A stretch of DNA of 64,000 bases from Nostoc piscinale CENA21 (lineage in GTDB: Bacteria; Cyanobacteriota; Cyanobacteriia; Cyanobacteriales; Nostocaceae). The notes under the pieces were generated by a model. It was not told the origin of the DNA. It searched no databases and was given only the letters and a program-made list of their open reading frames with translations. Below are positions 48,101 through 58,037 of this stretch, piece by piece (position 1 is the stretch's first letter; every line of letters starts with the position of its first letter). The stretch spans positions 3,315,351 to 3,379,350 of the forward strand of contig NZ_CP012036.1 of the NCBI RefSeq assembly GCF_001298445.1, given 5' to 3'. A program made the position numbers and the translations under genes.

Positions 48101-49888
48101 GTCGAACTCCTGCAAAATGAGCGTCAAAATGTCATCACTGTCAAAATTGGCAAAGAATTTAGTCAAATTAGCTATGGGGAATATACGATTAATCCCCATA
48201 GCAGAAATGACTATGATACTTTAATCAAACAGCTTCACAATTTGGGTCAAATACCACATAAAATTACTCATCTGTGGAACATCACATCATATAATAATCA
48301 AATATCGGATCTAGAAAATTTTGCAGCTACTCAAGATATAAGTTTCTGGAGCTTGCTTTTTCTCATCCAAGCACTGGGAGAACAAAATCTTACCAAACCT
48401 GTAGCAATTAATATTGTTTCTAACAACATGCAACAGGTACTTGATGAAGAATATTTATGTCCAGAAAAGGCAACAATTCTGGGGCTATGTAAAGTTATTC
48501 CTCAAGAATATGCCCACATATCCTGCCGCAGCATCGATATTACCATTCCCCTGGTTAATACTCAGCAACGGCAACAGTTAATAAACAATCTTTACCGAGA
48601 ACTTCAGACAGTTGCATCTGAGCAAGTAATTGCATATCGAGGAAATCAAAGATGGATACAGTGTTTTGAACCCTTACCCATCGCCAGCCAAACAAGCACT
48701 AACAACAAATTCAGAAACAGAGGAGTATATGTAATCACAGGTGGATTAGGTGGAATTGGTCTAGCGATCGCCGAACATTTAGCCAAGACAGTACAAGCAA
48801 AATTAGTCCTGATTGGACGTTCGGAATTTCCCAAAAAAGTTGACTGGGAGGAATTGCTATCCAGCCAAGAGCAAGATGATTTACTCAAAACCAAAATTAA
48901 AAAACTCCAGCTGCTAGAAGAGTTAGGTGCAGAAGTCTTAGTGTTGAAAGCCGATGTTACTAACCTAGAACAAATGCAGAGTGCGATTAATCAGGTATGC
49001 GATCGCTTTGGTAAGATTCATGGCGTAATTCATGCAGCCGGAACTCCAGGTGCAGGGATCATTCAACTCAAAACACCTGAATTAGCAGCAAAAGTTTTTC
49101 AACCTAAACTCCAAGGCACAATAGTTTTAAATACTGTTTTGCAGAACCTCAATTTAGACTTCCTGGTCTTATTTTCTTCTACTACTGCAATTACAGGCGG
49201 CTTAGGACAAGTAGATTATTGTGCAGCTAACGCCTTTCTAGATGGATTTGCCCATAACAATTTTTATCAACACCAAATACCGACAATCTCCATCAACTGG
49301 GATTGGTGGGAATGGGATAGTTGGCAAAAATCTTTGTTAGCATTTGCACCCAATATGCAAGCAGAAATTAAGCAAATACGACAAAAGTATGGTATTTCTT
49401 TTGCAGAGGGTATAGATGCCTTTGAGCGGATTTTATCTCAAAATTTACCTCAAGTAATTGTATCAACAAAAAATCTCCAAACTGTCATTGCAGAACATCA
49501 AGCTTTTGCCGTACCACTTTTCTTAAAAAATTCTGCACAATCTCCTCAATCTCAAACAGCACACCCAAGACCGATTTTAGAAACTGCTTATCTTGAACCC
49601 AGTAGTGCAGTTGAGCAAAAGATTGCTGAGATTTGGCAAGAATTATTAGGGATTGATCAAGTCGGAGTTGATGATAACTTTTTTGATTTGGGTGGACACT
49701 CCTTAATTGCAACACAAATAGTTTCTCAGTTGCGTCAAGATTTTCAAGTTGAACTATCATTGCGCCATATTTTTGAAGCGCCAACTGTGGCGGAATTAGC
49801 TGTGGTAATTGAGGACATCGTGATCCAAGAATTGTCAGAATTGACCGACGAAGAAGCCGAAAAGCTAGTTTCACATACTTATGTTTAG
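45179..49888 (+). CDS. Type I PKS module: KS-AT-KR-ACP
   Basis: 1569 residues counted from a GTG at 45179; the ATG at 45182 is the likely start, though AGGAG (45175-45179) lies unusually close. KS: QTACSTSLVAISLA, YIETHGSGT and KTNIGHLDAAAG, all catalytic residues present. AT: FMFPGLGTQY, GYSIGEYVA and SHAFHSPMM; the HAFH motif indicates malonyl-CoA. KR: ITGGLGGIGLAIAEHL with FSSTTAITGGLGQVDYCAAN, an active set (Ser, Tyr, Asn); no LDD motif, so not a typical B-type KR. ACP: NFFDLGGHSLIATQ. No DH or ER, so it adds a beta-hydroxy C2 unit to the peptidyl chain of NRPS1. The AT carries an extra segment around GLDLRKMLGR shared with the second PKS. Confidence 0.93.
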   Translation: MMDSTELQDVIEAIAIIGMSGRFPGANDIPEFWENLCSGVESISTFTDAELIAAGIEPELVNHPDYVKSLGVLANIDLFDAGFFGFNPKEAEITDPQHRLFLECAWEALENAGYDSQRCESRIGVYAGSSANNYLSLDLNNERTGLASLFQRGIGNDKDFLATRVSYKLNLTGPSLTVQTACSTSLVAISLACQSLLNYQCDMALAGGVSINILQKTGYLYQEGGVLSPDGHCRAFDAQARGTIVGNGLGIVVLKRLTEAIADGDHIYAVIKGSAINNDGSGKISYTAPSVNGQAQVIAEALSLADVPPETISYIETHGSGTVLGDPIEIAALTSVFRESTDKKQFCAIGSVKTNIGHLDAAAGVTSLIKTALALKHQQIPPSLHFAEPNPNIDFANSPFYVNNKLTNWTTTHTPRRAGVSSLGIGGTNAHVILEAAPTLLESSASRPWQLLVLSAKTDSALNTATVNLANYLKQHPDLNLADVAYTLQVGRRTFDYRRAVVCRDIADAIAALENSQKVLSSIPATQQKSIAFMFPGLGTQYVNMGWELYQVESIFRQQVDYCCEFLKPLLGQDLRDILYPNRHSPQTPEKQKLNLESQGLDLRKMLGRHQEQPSLLHQTELAQPAIFVIEYALAQLLISWGIRPQTMIGYSIGEYVAATVAGVLSLEEGLQLIAARARIIQKLPGGAMLAVPLSQAEISPLLNDQISLSALNGTSMCVVAGATKAIEALEQQLTERGLACRRLETSHAFHSPMMEGAISELRELVKSFQLQAPKIPYISNVTGTWITAAAATNPDYWVQHLCQPVLFAPGIQELWNQNNPILLEVGPGQTLNSFALQCLENNPEISQIILPSLRYSYDQKPDLVFLLRTLGRLWSAGVEIDWSGFYRDERRYRLPLPTYPFERQRYWLETQKPTSYSEKSPALSTEKLDVTDWFNIPSWKRSALLVPRIQAESINSSDCWLVFIDACGIGNQIVELLQNERQNVITVKIGKEFSQISYGEYTINPHSRNDYDTLIKQLHNLGQIPHKITHLWNITSYNNQISDLENFAATQDISFWSLLFLIQALGEQNLTKPVAINIVSNNMQQVLDEEYLCPEKATILGLCKVIPQEYAHISCRSIDITIPLVNTQQRQQLINNLYRELQTVASEQVIAYRGNQRWIQCFEPLPIASQTSTNNKFRNRGVYVITGGLGGIGLAIAEHLAKTVQAKLVLIGRSEFPKKVDWEELLSSQEQDDLLKTKIKKLQLLEELGAEVLVLKADVTNLEQMQSAINQVCDRFGKIHGVIHAAGTPGAGIIQLKTPELAAKVFQPKLQGTIVLNTVLQNLNLDFLVLFSSTTAITGGLGQVDYCAANAFLDGFAHNNFYQHQIPTISINWDWWEWDSWQKSLLAFAPNMQAEIKQIRQKYGISFAEGIDAFERILSQNLPQVIVSTKNLQTVIAEHQAFAVPLFLKNSAQSPQSQTAHPRPILETAYLEPSSAVEQKIAEIWQELLGIDQVGVDDNFFDLGGHSLIATQIVSQLRQDFQVELSLRHIFEAPTVAELAVVIEDIVIQELSELTDEEAEKLVSHTYV

Positions 49889-49914
49889 AAAGCAGAAGGA
49901 GGCTAAGTGAAATT

Positions 49915-50769
49915 ATGAATATTCAAACAGTAGGTGTCATTGGTGCAGGTGTAATGGGTATCGGGGTTGCACAAAACCTCGCACAAACAGACCATCAAGT
50001 GATTTTGATAGATATTTCTGAAGATATTCTTGATAAAGCTAAATACGAAATCAGAAATAATATCCGCTTGCAAAGTTTTTTCCAGAAAAGCGACAATCGC
50101 AAAACCCCAGATAGTATTCTAGAAAAAATCGATTTTTCTACCAGCTATAAACTGTTAGAAAATGCCGATTTTGTAGTTGAAAATGTCACCGAAAAATGGG
50201 ATATTAAAAAAGGGATATATCCACAATTAGATGCTATCTGTCCACAACATTGTGTATTTGCTGCCAATACATCAGCAATTCCCATTACCCGCCTAGCTTC
50301 ACTTACCAAACGCCCTGATCAAGTCCTTGGTATTCACTTTATGAATCCTGTACCAATGAAGCCAATGGTAGAGATGATTCGGGGATATCATACCTCTGAG
50401 ACAACAATTGAAATAGCAAAACAAATGTTATCTCAAATGGGGAAAGAATGCGTCATTGTTAACGATTCACCGGGTTTTGTTTCTAACCGCGTGTTGATGT
50501 TAACAATTAATGAAGCTGTGTTTCTGTTACAAGACCAAGTAGCAACAGCCGAAGATGTGGATAAAATCTTTAAAGGCTGTTTTGGTCACAAAATGGGGCC
50601 TTTAGAAACCGCAGATTTAATTGGACTAGATACCATTTTATTTTCTATCGAAGTTTTGTATGAAAACTTTAACGATAGTAAGTATCGACCATGCCCTTTA
50701 CTGAAAAAAATGGTTGATGCAGGGTTATATGGCAGAAAAAATGGTCAAGGTTTTTTCGTATATCAATAA
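49915..50769 (+). CDS. 3-hydroxyacyl-CoA/ACP dehydrogenase (FkbK-like)
   Basis: 284 residues, preceded by a good GGAGG site. Rossmann motif VIGAGVMGIGVAQNLAQ; NAD-domain VENVTEKWDIKKG; catalytic region GIHFMNPVPMKPMVE and NDSPGFVSNRVLM; C-terminal helical domain with ETADLIGLDT. In FK506- and zwittermicin-type clusters, homologues oxidise glyceryl-ACP on the way to hydroxymalonyl-ACP. Genes for the ACP, acyl-CoA dehydrogenase-like and FkbH-like partners follow immediately, so the same role is inferred. It is spaced 26 bp after the PKS and is probably co-transcribed. Confidence 0.9.
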   Translation: MNIQTVGVIGAGVMGIGVAQNLAQTDHQVILIDISEDILDKAKYEIRNNIRLQSFFQKSDNRKTPDSILEKIDFSTSYKLLENADFVVENVTEKWDIKKGIYPQLDAICPQHCVFAANTSAIPITRLASLTKRPDQVLGIHFMNPVPMKPMVEMIRGYHTSETTIEIAKQMLSQMGKECVIVNDSPGFVSNRVLMLTINEAVFLLQDQVATAEDVDKIFKGCFGHKMGPLETADLIGLDTILFSIEVLYENFNDSKYRPCPLLKKMVDAGLYGRKNGQGFFVYQ

Positions 50770-50787
50770 ATAGGGATATTAAGAATT

Positions 50788-51036
50788 ATGCAAGCAATTC
50801 AAGCTAAAATTAAAACCTTCTTGTCAAAATTTTTCGGCAATCATGACTTACAACCAGACGAAGATATTTTCTCGCTTGGTTTTGTAAATTCGATGTTTGC
50901 TATGCAGCTTGTTTTATTTGTCGAGCAAGAATTTCAGATTGCAGTTGAGAACGAAGACTTAGAGTTTGAAAATTTCCGCACTATCAACTCTATCGCCAAT
51001 TTAGTGGAACGCAAAACTGCTGTTCTTGCACAGTAA
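50788..51036 (+). CDS. Stand-alone acyl carrier protein (FkbJ-like)
   Basis: 82 residues, acidic, with the phosphopantetheine site SLGFVNSMFAMQL (Ser35). Position between the FkbK-like and acyl-CoA dehydrogenase-like genes matches the discrete ACP that carries the glyceryl and hydroxymalonyl group in this extender pathway. It ends 4 bp before the next ATG. Confidence 0.9.
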   Translation: MQAIQAKIKTFLSKFFGNHDLQPDEDIFSLGFVNSMFAMQLVLFVEQEFQIAVENEDLEFENFRTINSIANLVERKTAVLAQ

Positions 51037-51040
51037 ATTT

Positions 51041-52228
51041 ATGATGAAAATAGAACTATCTGCCCAACAAAAAAAAGCCCAAGCTGAATTTAAAGCTTTT
51101 GTTAACCAAGAAATATTTCCTTATGCTGGTGAATGGGATAGACAAGAACTTACACCACCAGAATTAATTAAAAAAATTGCTCAACGCGGTTTTCTCGGTG
51201 CTATCTTACCCCAAGAATATGGCGGTCAGGCAATGGATATGATTACTTATGGCATTCTCAATGAAGAAATGGGACGGGGATGTTCTTCTATTAGAAGTTT
51301 GCTGACAGTTCACAACATGGTAGCTCATGCTTTGTGTAAATGGGGTAATAAATCTCAAAAAGAATATTGGCTACCCAAACTCGCATCTGGAGAAATTATC
51401 GCGGCTTTTGCACTAAGCGAACCAAATGTTGGTAGTGATGCGAAAAGTGTAGAAACTACAGCAGCATTAGTTGATGATGCTTATGTTTTAAATGGACAGA
51501 AAAAATGGATTACCTACGGACAAATAGCAGATGTCTATTTAGTTTTTGCCCAATGTGAAGGTAAACCGACGGCTTTTTTAGTGGAAAAACATAGCCCAGG
51601 ATTTACAGTCAAACCCATGTCTGGCATTTTAGGAGTGAGGGCTTCAATGTCAGCAGAATTATATTTTCATAACTGTCAAATTCCACGAGAAAACTTAGTT
51701 GGTAGATTAGGTTTTGGGTTTGCTTATATTGCTGCTTCTGCCCTTGATTATGGTAGATATAGTGTGGCAGCAGGATGTGTTGGTATTGCTCAAGCTTGTT
51801 TAGAAGCTTGTATCAAATATACAAATGAACGCAAACAGTTTGGTGTTTATTTGAAGGAACATCAATTAATTCGGCAAAAGATTACTCAGATGATAGCTAA
51901 CATCAAAGCAGCAAGATTGTTATGTTATCAAGCTGGTTATCTCAAAGATATTAACGACCCTAATTCTATTATCGAGACTGCCATTGCTAAGTATTTCGCA
52001 TCTACAGTCGCTACCAAAATAGCCAATGATGCTGTACAACTTCATGGAGGAAATGGTTGTAGTAGTGAGTATCCTGTAGAAAGATATTTACGCGACTCGA
52101 AAATTATGGAAATTATTGAAGGTAGTACTCAAATTCAAGAAATTACCATTGCTGAATCTGGTTATCAAGATTATTTATTTGCAAATGTAACTACTGGTTT
52201 AGATAAGCAATTAGTAGAGAGAACTTAA
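51041..52228 (+). CDS. Acyl-CoA dehydrogenase family protein (FkbI-like)
   Basis: I choose the ATG at 51041 (a second ATG follows at 51044); an upstream TTG at 51026 would overlap the ACP gene. About 395 residues: FAD-binding FALSEPNVGSDAKSVETTA and QKKWITYGQIADVYLV, GRYSVAAGCVGIAQACLEA, NERKQFGVYLKEHQLIRQKI, LHGGNGCSSEYPVERYLRDS, and the catalytic-Glu region IIEGSTQIQEI. The protein is of the FkbI/ZmaE type, which acts on the ACP-bound glyceryl unit with its FkbK partner. Tightly spaced in the operon. Confidence 0.9.
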   Translation: MMKIELSAQQKKAQAEFKAFVNQEIFPYAGEWDRQELTPPELIKKIAQRGFLGAILPQEYGGQAMDMITYGILNEEMGRGCSSIRSLLTVHNMVAHALCKWGNKSQKEYWLPKLASGEIIAAFALSEPNVGSDAKSVETTAALVDDAYVLNGQKKWITYGQIADVYLVFAQCEGKPTAFLVEKHSPGFTVKPMSGILGVRASMSAELYFHNCQIPRENLVGRLGFGFAYIAASALDYGRYSVAAGCVGIAQACLEACIKYTNERKQFGVYLKEHQLIRQKITQMIANIKAARLLCYQAGYLKDINDPNSIIETAIAKYFASTVATKIANDAVQLHGGNGCSSEYPVERYLRDSKIMEIIEGSTQIQEITIAESGYQDYLFANVTTGLDKQLVERT

Positions 52229-52231
52229 TAT

Positions 52232-53302
52232 ATGGTTAGTATTCAAGAGCTAAATTTAAATAGTAAACAAAAAGATAAAAAAGTGATTAAATGTGTCGTT
52301 TGGGATTTAGATAATACCCTATGGCACGGAGTTTTGCTAGAAGATAATCAAGTTTCTCTGCGCGAAAATATTGTAAGTTTGATTGAAACTTTAGATAAAC
52401 GTGGTATATTACAATCTATAGCTAGTAAGAATGAGCATTATACGGCAATAGCTAAATTAGCAGAATTTGGGTTACAAAAGTATTTCTTATATCCCCAAAT
52501 TAATTGGAATTCTAAGGCTGATTCAGTTAAAGAAATTGCTCGGTTGCTGAATATTGGGTTAGATGCGATCGCCTTTATTGATGACCAGTTATTTGAGTTA
52601 GAAGAAGTCAAGTTTTCCCTGCCCGAAATTCTCTGTATCAATGCAGCAGAAATTGGCAGTATTTTAGATATGCCTGCGATGAATCCCCGGTTTATTACGG
52701 AAGATTCACGCCTGAGAAGATTGATGTATCTCAGCGACATTGAACGACACAATGCGGAGAAAGAATTTGTCGGCACAGCAGATGAATTTTTAGCTACTCT
52801 CCAGATGAATTTCACCATCTCTACTGCTCAAGAAGCAGATTTACAGCGTGCAGAAGAATTAACACTCAGAACTAATCAATTGAATACAACTGGTTATACC
52901 TATTCCTACGATGAACTGAATCATTTTCGCACCTCAGAAAACCATAAATTGCTAATTGCCAGCTTAGACGATAAATATGGTAGCTACGGCAAGATAGGTT
53001 TAGTTTTAATTGAATGTCAACCTTTGTCATGGACAATTAAGCTGTTGCTGATGTCTTGTCGGGTGATGTCGCGGGGTGTCGGGACAATTATGTTAAATCA
53101 TGTGATGAATTTGGCTAAGAGTCATCATGTGCGATTGTTGGCGGAGTTTGTCTCAAACGATCGCAACCGGATGATGTACATATCTTATAAATTTGCTGGC
53201 TTTCGAGAAGTTGAGAAGGATGGCGATTTGGTGATTTTTGAAAATGATTTAAGTCGGATTCAAGATGTGCCTGAGTATGTGAATTTTCAAGTAATTGATT
53301 AA
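52232..53302 (+). CDS. FkbH-like HAD glyceryl transferase/phosphatase
   Basis: 356 residues. HAD motif VVWDLDNTLWHG gives Asp25 and Asp27; the Lys of SIASKNEHYTAI and AFIDDQLFELEEVKFSLPE complete the HAD core. The C-terminal GNAT-like half has YGKIGLVLIECQ and MSRGVGTIMLNHVM. FkbH proteins capture 1,3-bisphosphoglycerate, dephosphorylate it and load glycerate on the discrete ACP, the first step to hydroxy- or methoxymalonyl-ACP. Three nucleotides after the previous stop. No O-methyltransferase gene follows. Confidence 0.93.
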   Translation: MVSIQELNLNSKQKDKKVIKCVVWDLDNTLWHGVLLEDNQVSLRENIVSLIETLDKRGILQSIASKNEHYTAIAKLAEFGLQKYFLYPQINWNSKADSVKEIARLLNIGLDAIAFIDDQLFELEEVKFSLPEILCINAAEIGSILDMPAMNPRFITEDSRLRRLMYLSDIERHNAEKEFVGTADEFLATLQMNFTISTAQEADLQRAEELTLRTNQLNTTGYTYSYDELNHFRTSENHKLLIASLDDKYGSYGKIGLVLIECQPLSWTIKLLLMSCRVMSRGVGTIMLNHVMNLAKSHHVRLLAEFVSNDRNRMMYISYKFAGFREVEKDGDLVIFENDLSRIQDVPEYVNFQVID

Positions 53303-53318
53303 TTTATTAATAAATACT

Positions 53319-56300
53319 ATGGACAGTAAAAATCATGAAATTATTCAACGTCGTTCTCACCTCTCACCCGCGAAACAAGCCATTTTAGAAAAAACGCTTA
53401 CGAGGTGAGCGTCATACTAGTAATCAAAAAACAACTATTCCTCGTCGTACCGAGCGAAGTTCAATTCCTTTGTCCGCACCTCAACAGCGATTGTGGGTGC
53501 TGCAACAATTGGAACCCCAAAGTTATGTTTATAACGAATTTGTATCTATAAAATTAACAGGTAATCTCGATATTGCCATTTTAGAAAAAAAGTTTTAATG
53601 AAATTATTCACCGCCATGAATCTCTGCGTACTTCTTTTGAAACAATAGACGAGCAACCAGTCCAAGTAATTCATCCCTCTGTGACTGTGAAGTTACCAGT
53701 GGTAAACTTGAGCCACTTACCGCCAGCATTACAGAATGCGGAAGTTGAGCGCCTAACTCATGAAATTGCTCAAGCACCCTTCAACTTAGCAGTCTGTCCC
53801 TTGCTGCGCGTGATGTTATTGCAGACTAAGGAACAGGAATATTTGCTGTTATTGACCATCCATCACATTATTTGTGATGGGTTGTCAATACAAGTATTGA
53901 AGCAGGAATTAGCAGTCATTTACAAAGCTTTTTCAGCAGAACAACCATGTCCACTTTCACAACTGCCAATTCAATACGCCGATTATTCTATCTGGCAGCT
54001 TCAACAGTTACAAGCTGAACGCGCAAATACCCAACTTTTATATTGGAAGCAACAACTAGCAAATGCTTCTACTACTTTATCTTTACCCACAGACCATCCG
54101 CGGCCTCCAGTACAAAGTTTCAAAGGCACAACCAAAAACTTCCAGCTATCATCAGATTTAAGCCAAGGGTTGAGGTCTTTAAGCAAGCAACAAGGAGTCA
54201 CATTATTTATGACCTTGTTAGCAGCTTTTCAAACACAGTTATATCGATATACAAGTCAAGAAGACATTTGCCTTGGTTCTCCAATTGCTAACCGCAACCA
54301 TGCTGATATTGAAGGATTAATCGGTTTTTTTGTCAACACCTTGGTGCTGCGTACTGATATTTCTGGAAACCCCAGCTTTGGAGAATTGCTCAAGAGAGTG
54401 CGCGATGTGTGTGTAGGAGCTTATGCTCATGCAGATTTACCTTTTGAGCAATTAGTAGGAGAGCTACAACCTGAGCGAAATCTCAGTCATACCCCACTTT
54501 TTCAAGTAACCTTTGCTTTTCAAGAAGATACTAAGCAAGATTTAGTATTACCTGGACTGACTCTCCAATGGCTTCAGAACCATAATGGCACAGCAAAATT
54601 TGATTTATCGCTGTATATAGTAGATTCTCAGCCAGAAATTTGGGGGTGGTGGGAGTACAACACAGATTTATTTGATGCTGCAACTATTGAAAGAATGGTA
54701 GGGCATTTTACTAATTTGCTAGAGGATGTTGTTACTTTTCCAGAGAAGCGGTTATCAGAACTGTCATTATTAACAGAAATTGAGCTTCAGACTCTTTTAG
54801 TTAAATGGAATAATACAGCAACTAATTACGCTTTAGATAAATGTATTCATGAATTATTTGAACAACAGGTAACTAAAACACCGGATGCAGTAGCAGTAGA
54901 GTTTGAAAATCAGCAATTAACTTATCGAGAATTAAACGCCAAAGCCAACCAATTAGCTCATTATTTACGTTCACAGGGAGTTCAGCCAGAGGTATTGGTA
55001 GGGATTTGCGTAGAGCGTTCTTTGAATATGGTAATTGGACTACTCGCCATCCTGAAAGCGGGTGGTGCATATATCCCCCTAGATCCTAGCTATCCTCAAG
55101 AACGCTTGGCTGGGATGTTACAAGACTCAAAACCAGGCGTGCTGCTCACACAACAGGACTTATTAGCAAGTCTACCCAATCACAAAGTGCAAATAATTTG
55201 CCTCGATAGTGACTGGGAACAAATTGCTCATGAAAGCACAGAAAATCCTGTAACCAACATCACAGTTGATCACCTTGCTTACGTCATCTACACCTCCGGT
55301 TCTACAGGTAAACCCAAGGGTGCAATGAATAGCCATCGAGGTATCTGCAATCGTTTACTGTGGATGCAAGATACTTATCAATTAACATCAGCAGACGCGG
55401 TTTTACAGAAAACTCCCTTCAGTTTTGATGTGTCTGTATGGGAATTTTTCTGGACATTGATTACAGGTGCGCGTTTAGTAGTAGCTCAACCAGAAGGACA
55501 TCGAGATCCCCACTACTTAGTTAACTTGATTATCCAGCAGCAAATCACCACTTTACATTTTGTGCCGTCAATGCTGCAAGTTTTTCTCGAAGTAGCAGAT
55601 TTAGAAAAATGTCAATCTCTAGTCCGAGTGATTACCAGTGGTGAAGCATTACCAGCCCAACTGCAACAACGCTTTTTTAATCGGCTGGATGTGCAACTGC
55701 ATAATCTCTATGGCCCAACAGAAGCAGCTATAGATGTGACTTTTTGGCAGTGTCAAAAAGATAGTTTTACCAGCCAAAATACAGTTCCCATCGGTCAACC
55801 AATTGCCAATATTCAAATTTATATACTTGATCCGCATCTCAATCCTGTTCCGATTGGTGTGACAGGTGAAGTTTATCTTGGTGGTGTTGGAGTAGGTAGG
55901 GGTTACTTTAACCGTCCGGAATTGACAGCAGAAAAATTTCTCCCTAATCCTTTTAGTCAGCAAGGCGAACGTTTTTATAAAACAGGCGATTTAGCCCGCT
56001 ATTTGCTGAATGGAGAAATTGAATACATTGGGCGCATTGACAACCAAGTAAAAATTCGTGGTTTCCGCATTGAATTGGGAGAAATTGAAGCCATCATCAA
56101 CCAATACCCGACGGTGCGTGAAACTGTAGTTGTAGTTAGTCAAGAATCAAAAATAATTGCCTATTTAGTGCCGCAAACACAGCAAACACTGGCAATTTCT
56201 GAGCTACGCAGCTTTTTAGAATCAAAGCTCCCCAATTACATGGTGCCAGCCGCTTTTGTGATCTTAGAGGCACTACCATTAACACCCAATGGTAAGATTG

Positions 56301-58036
56301 ACCGCAAGGCACTTCCGGCAACTGATATGGTGCGTCCAGAACTCGCAGAAACTTTTGTTGCACCACAAACAAGCATTGAAAAGCAGTTAGCAGCCCTTTG
56401 GTCAGAAGTATTAGGTTTAGAAAATATAGGCATAAACGATAACTTTTTTGAACTCGGTGGAGATTCGATTCTAAGTCTGCAAGTAGTATCTAAAGCTAAC
56501 CGTTGGGGTCTGCAAATAACTCCTAAACAGATGTTTCAGTACCAAACTATTGCCCAATTAGTAACAGTAATTGGGACAAAAGAGAAAATTATAGCTGAAC
56601 AAGGCGTATTAACTGGAACACTAGAATTGATACCTATTCAGCATTGGTTTTTTGAGCAAAAGCAACCAGAACCACACCACTGGAATCAAGCGGTATGCTT
56701 AGAAAGCAAACAAAAAATTGACCCTGTAATCTTAGAGAAAACCATCCAGTTTTTAGACAAACATCATGATGTTTTACGTTTACGTTTTAGACAGCAGGAA
56801 TTTAGTACTCAAGCACTGATTGTTAGTCCAGATCCGGCACTAACGTTGACATACTTCGATTTTGCCGCACTACCAGAACATCAGCGATCGCCAGCAATAG
56901 AATCAGCCGCCAATCAACTACAAGCTAGTTTAAATTTGTCACAGGGGCCATTATTCCGAGTTGCTTTGTTTAACTTGGGAGATCATCAACCCCAACGGTT
57001 ACTGTGGATTATTCACCACTTAGCCGTTGATGGTGTGTCTTGGCGAATTTTAATTGAAGATTTGCAAACAGTTTACCAACAAATAAGTCAAGGCAAAGCA
57101 ATCAATCTGCCACCCAAAACAACTTCTTATCAACAATGGTCTAGCTATCTCCAAAAATATGCACAATCTTCAGTTTTACTAGAAGAGATAGACTTCTGGC
57201 TAACAACTCAACATCAATCGGTTACGCCTATACCAAGAGATTTTGGCGATGGAGATAATCTAGAAGTAACCACATCGACTGTATCAGTATCCCTGTCTGT
57301 GGACGAAACCCAAAGTTTGCTGCACCAAGTACCAGCAGCTTATCAGACCCAAATTAATGATGTATTATTAACAGCACTTATACTAACTTTTAATCAGTGG
57401 ACGGGAGAAAATTCTCTATTAATTGACTTGGAAGGACATGGGCGAGAAGAACTTTTTCAGGATGTAGATTTATCGAGAACAGTGGGTTGGTTTACCACGA
57501 TTTTTCCTGTACATTTAAATCTGGAAAATACTAAAGATTTAGGTAAAGCTTTGCAGTCAATTAAAGAGCAACTAAGAGCCATTCCGAATCGAGGTATTGG
57601 CTATGGATTACTGCGTTATCTGAGTCAAAATCAAGAAATAGCCGCACAATTTTCCTCCTCCCAGGCTGAAGTTATTTTTAACTATTTAGGACAGTTTGAT
57701 CGCATTTTAGACGAATCATCATTATTTAGTTTTGCGCCAGAATCCATTGGTGCTACTCACAGTGGGCAAAATCAACGGACTCACTTACTAGAAATTAACG
57801 CCAGGATTTATCAGGGACATCTGGAAATGAGTTGGTCTTATAGTAGCAAGTTGCATCGACCAACCACCATTGAGAAATTAGCAGAAAACTTGATTGAGCA
57901 AATGCGATCGCTGATTGCTCACTGCGAGTCTGTTGATGCAGGTGGTTTTACCCCTGCTGATTTCGCTGAGTTTAAACAAAGTCAATGGGATCAAAGTGCT
58001 CTTGATGCCATTACAGCAGCTATAGGAGATATTTGA
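53319..58036 (+). CDS. NRPS module C-A(Ser)-PCP-E, N-terminus frameshifted twice in A-runs
   Basis: The ATG at 53319 starts MDSKNHEIIQRRSHLSPAKQ and meets TGA at 53406-53408. Dropping one A from the A6 run at 53389-53394 restores KRLRGERHTSNQ and SAPQQRLWVLQQLEPQSYVY; a stop at 53596 is then bypassed by dropping one A from the A7 run at 53585-53591 (EKSFNEIIHRHESLRTS). From there it is open to 58036; repaired length ~1571 residues. C domain HHIICDG near 53870; A domain YTSGSTGKPKG near 55290 with code by eye D-V-W-H-I-S-L-I-D-K, the serine signature; PCP FFELGGDSI; epimerase HHLAVDGVSWR and EGHGREELF. Expected: adds L-Ser and epimerises to D-Ser. Without repair, only an N-truncated protein from an internal start (for example 53681) would be made. 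Confidence 0.85.
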
Positions 58037-58037
58037 T

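Noticed and set aside
49485..49874. 129-codon minus-strand ORF
   Set aside because: Antisense to the end of the PKS ACP region; no ribosome site or domain.
53585..53592. A AAA AAG heptamer like the dnaX -1 frameshift site
   Set aside because: It is in the right phase for a -1 shift, but the downstream NRPS frame needs +1 (one base skipped), so -1 frameshifting would not restore it.
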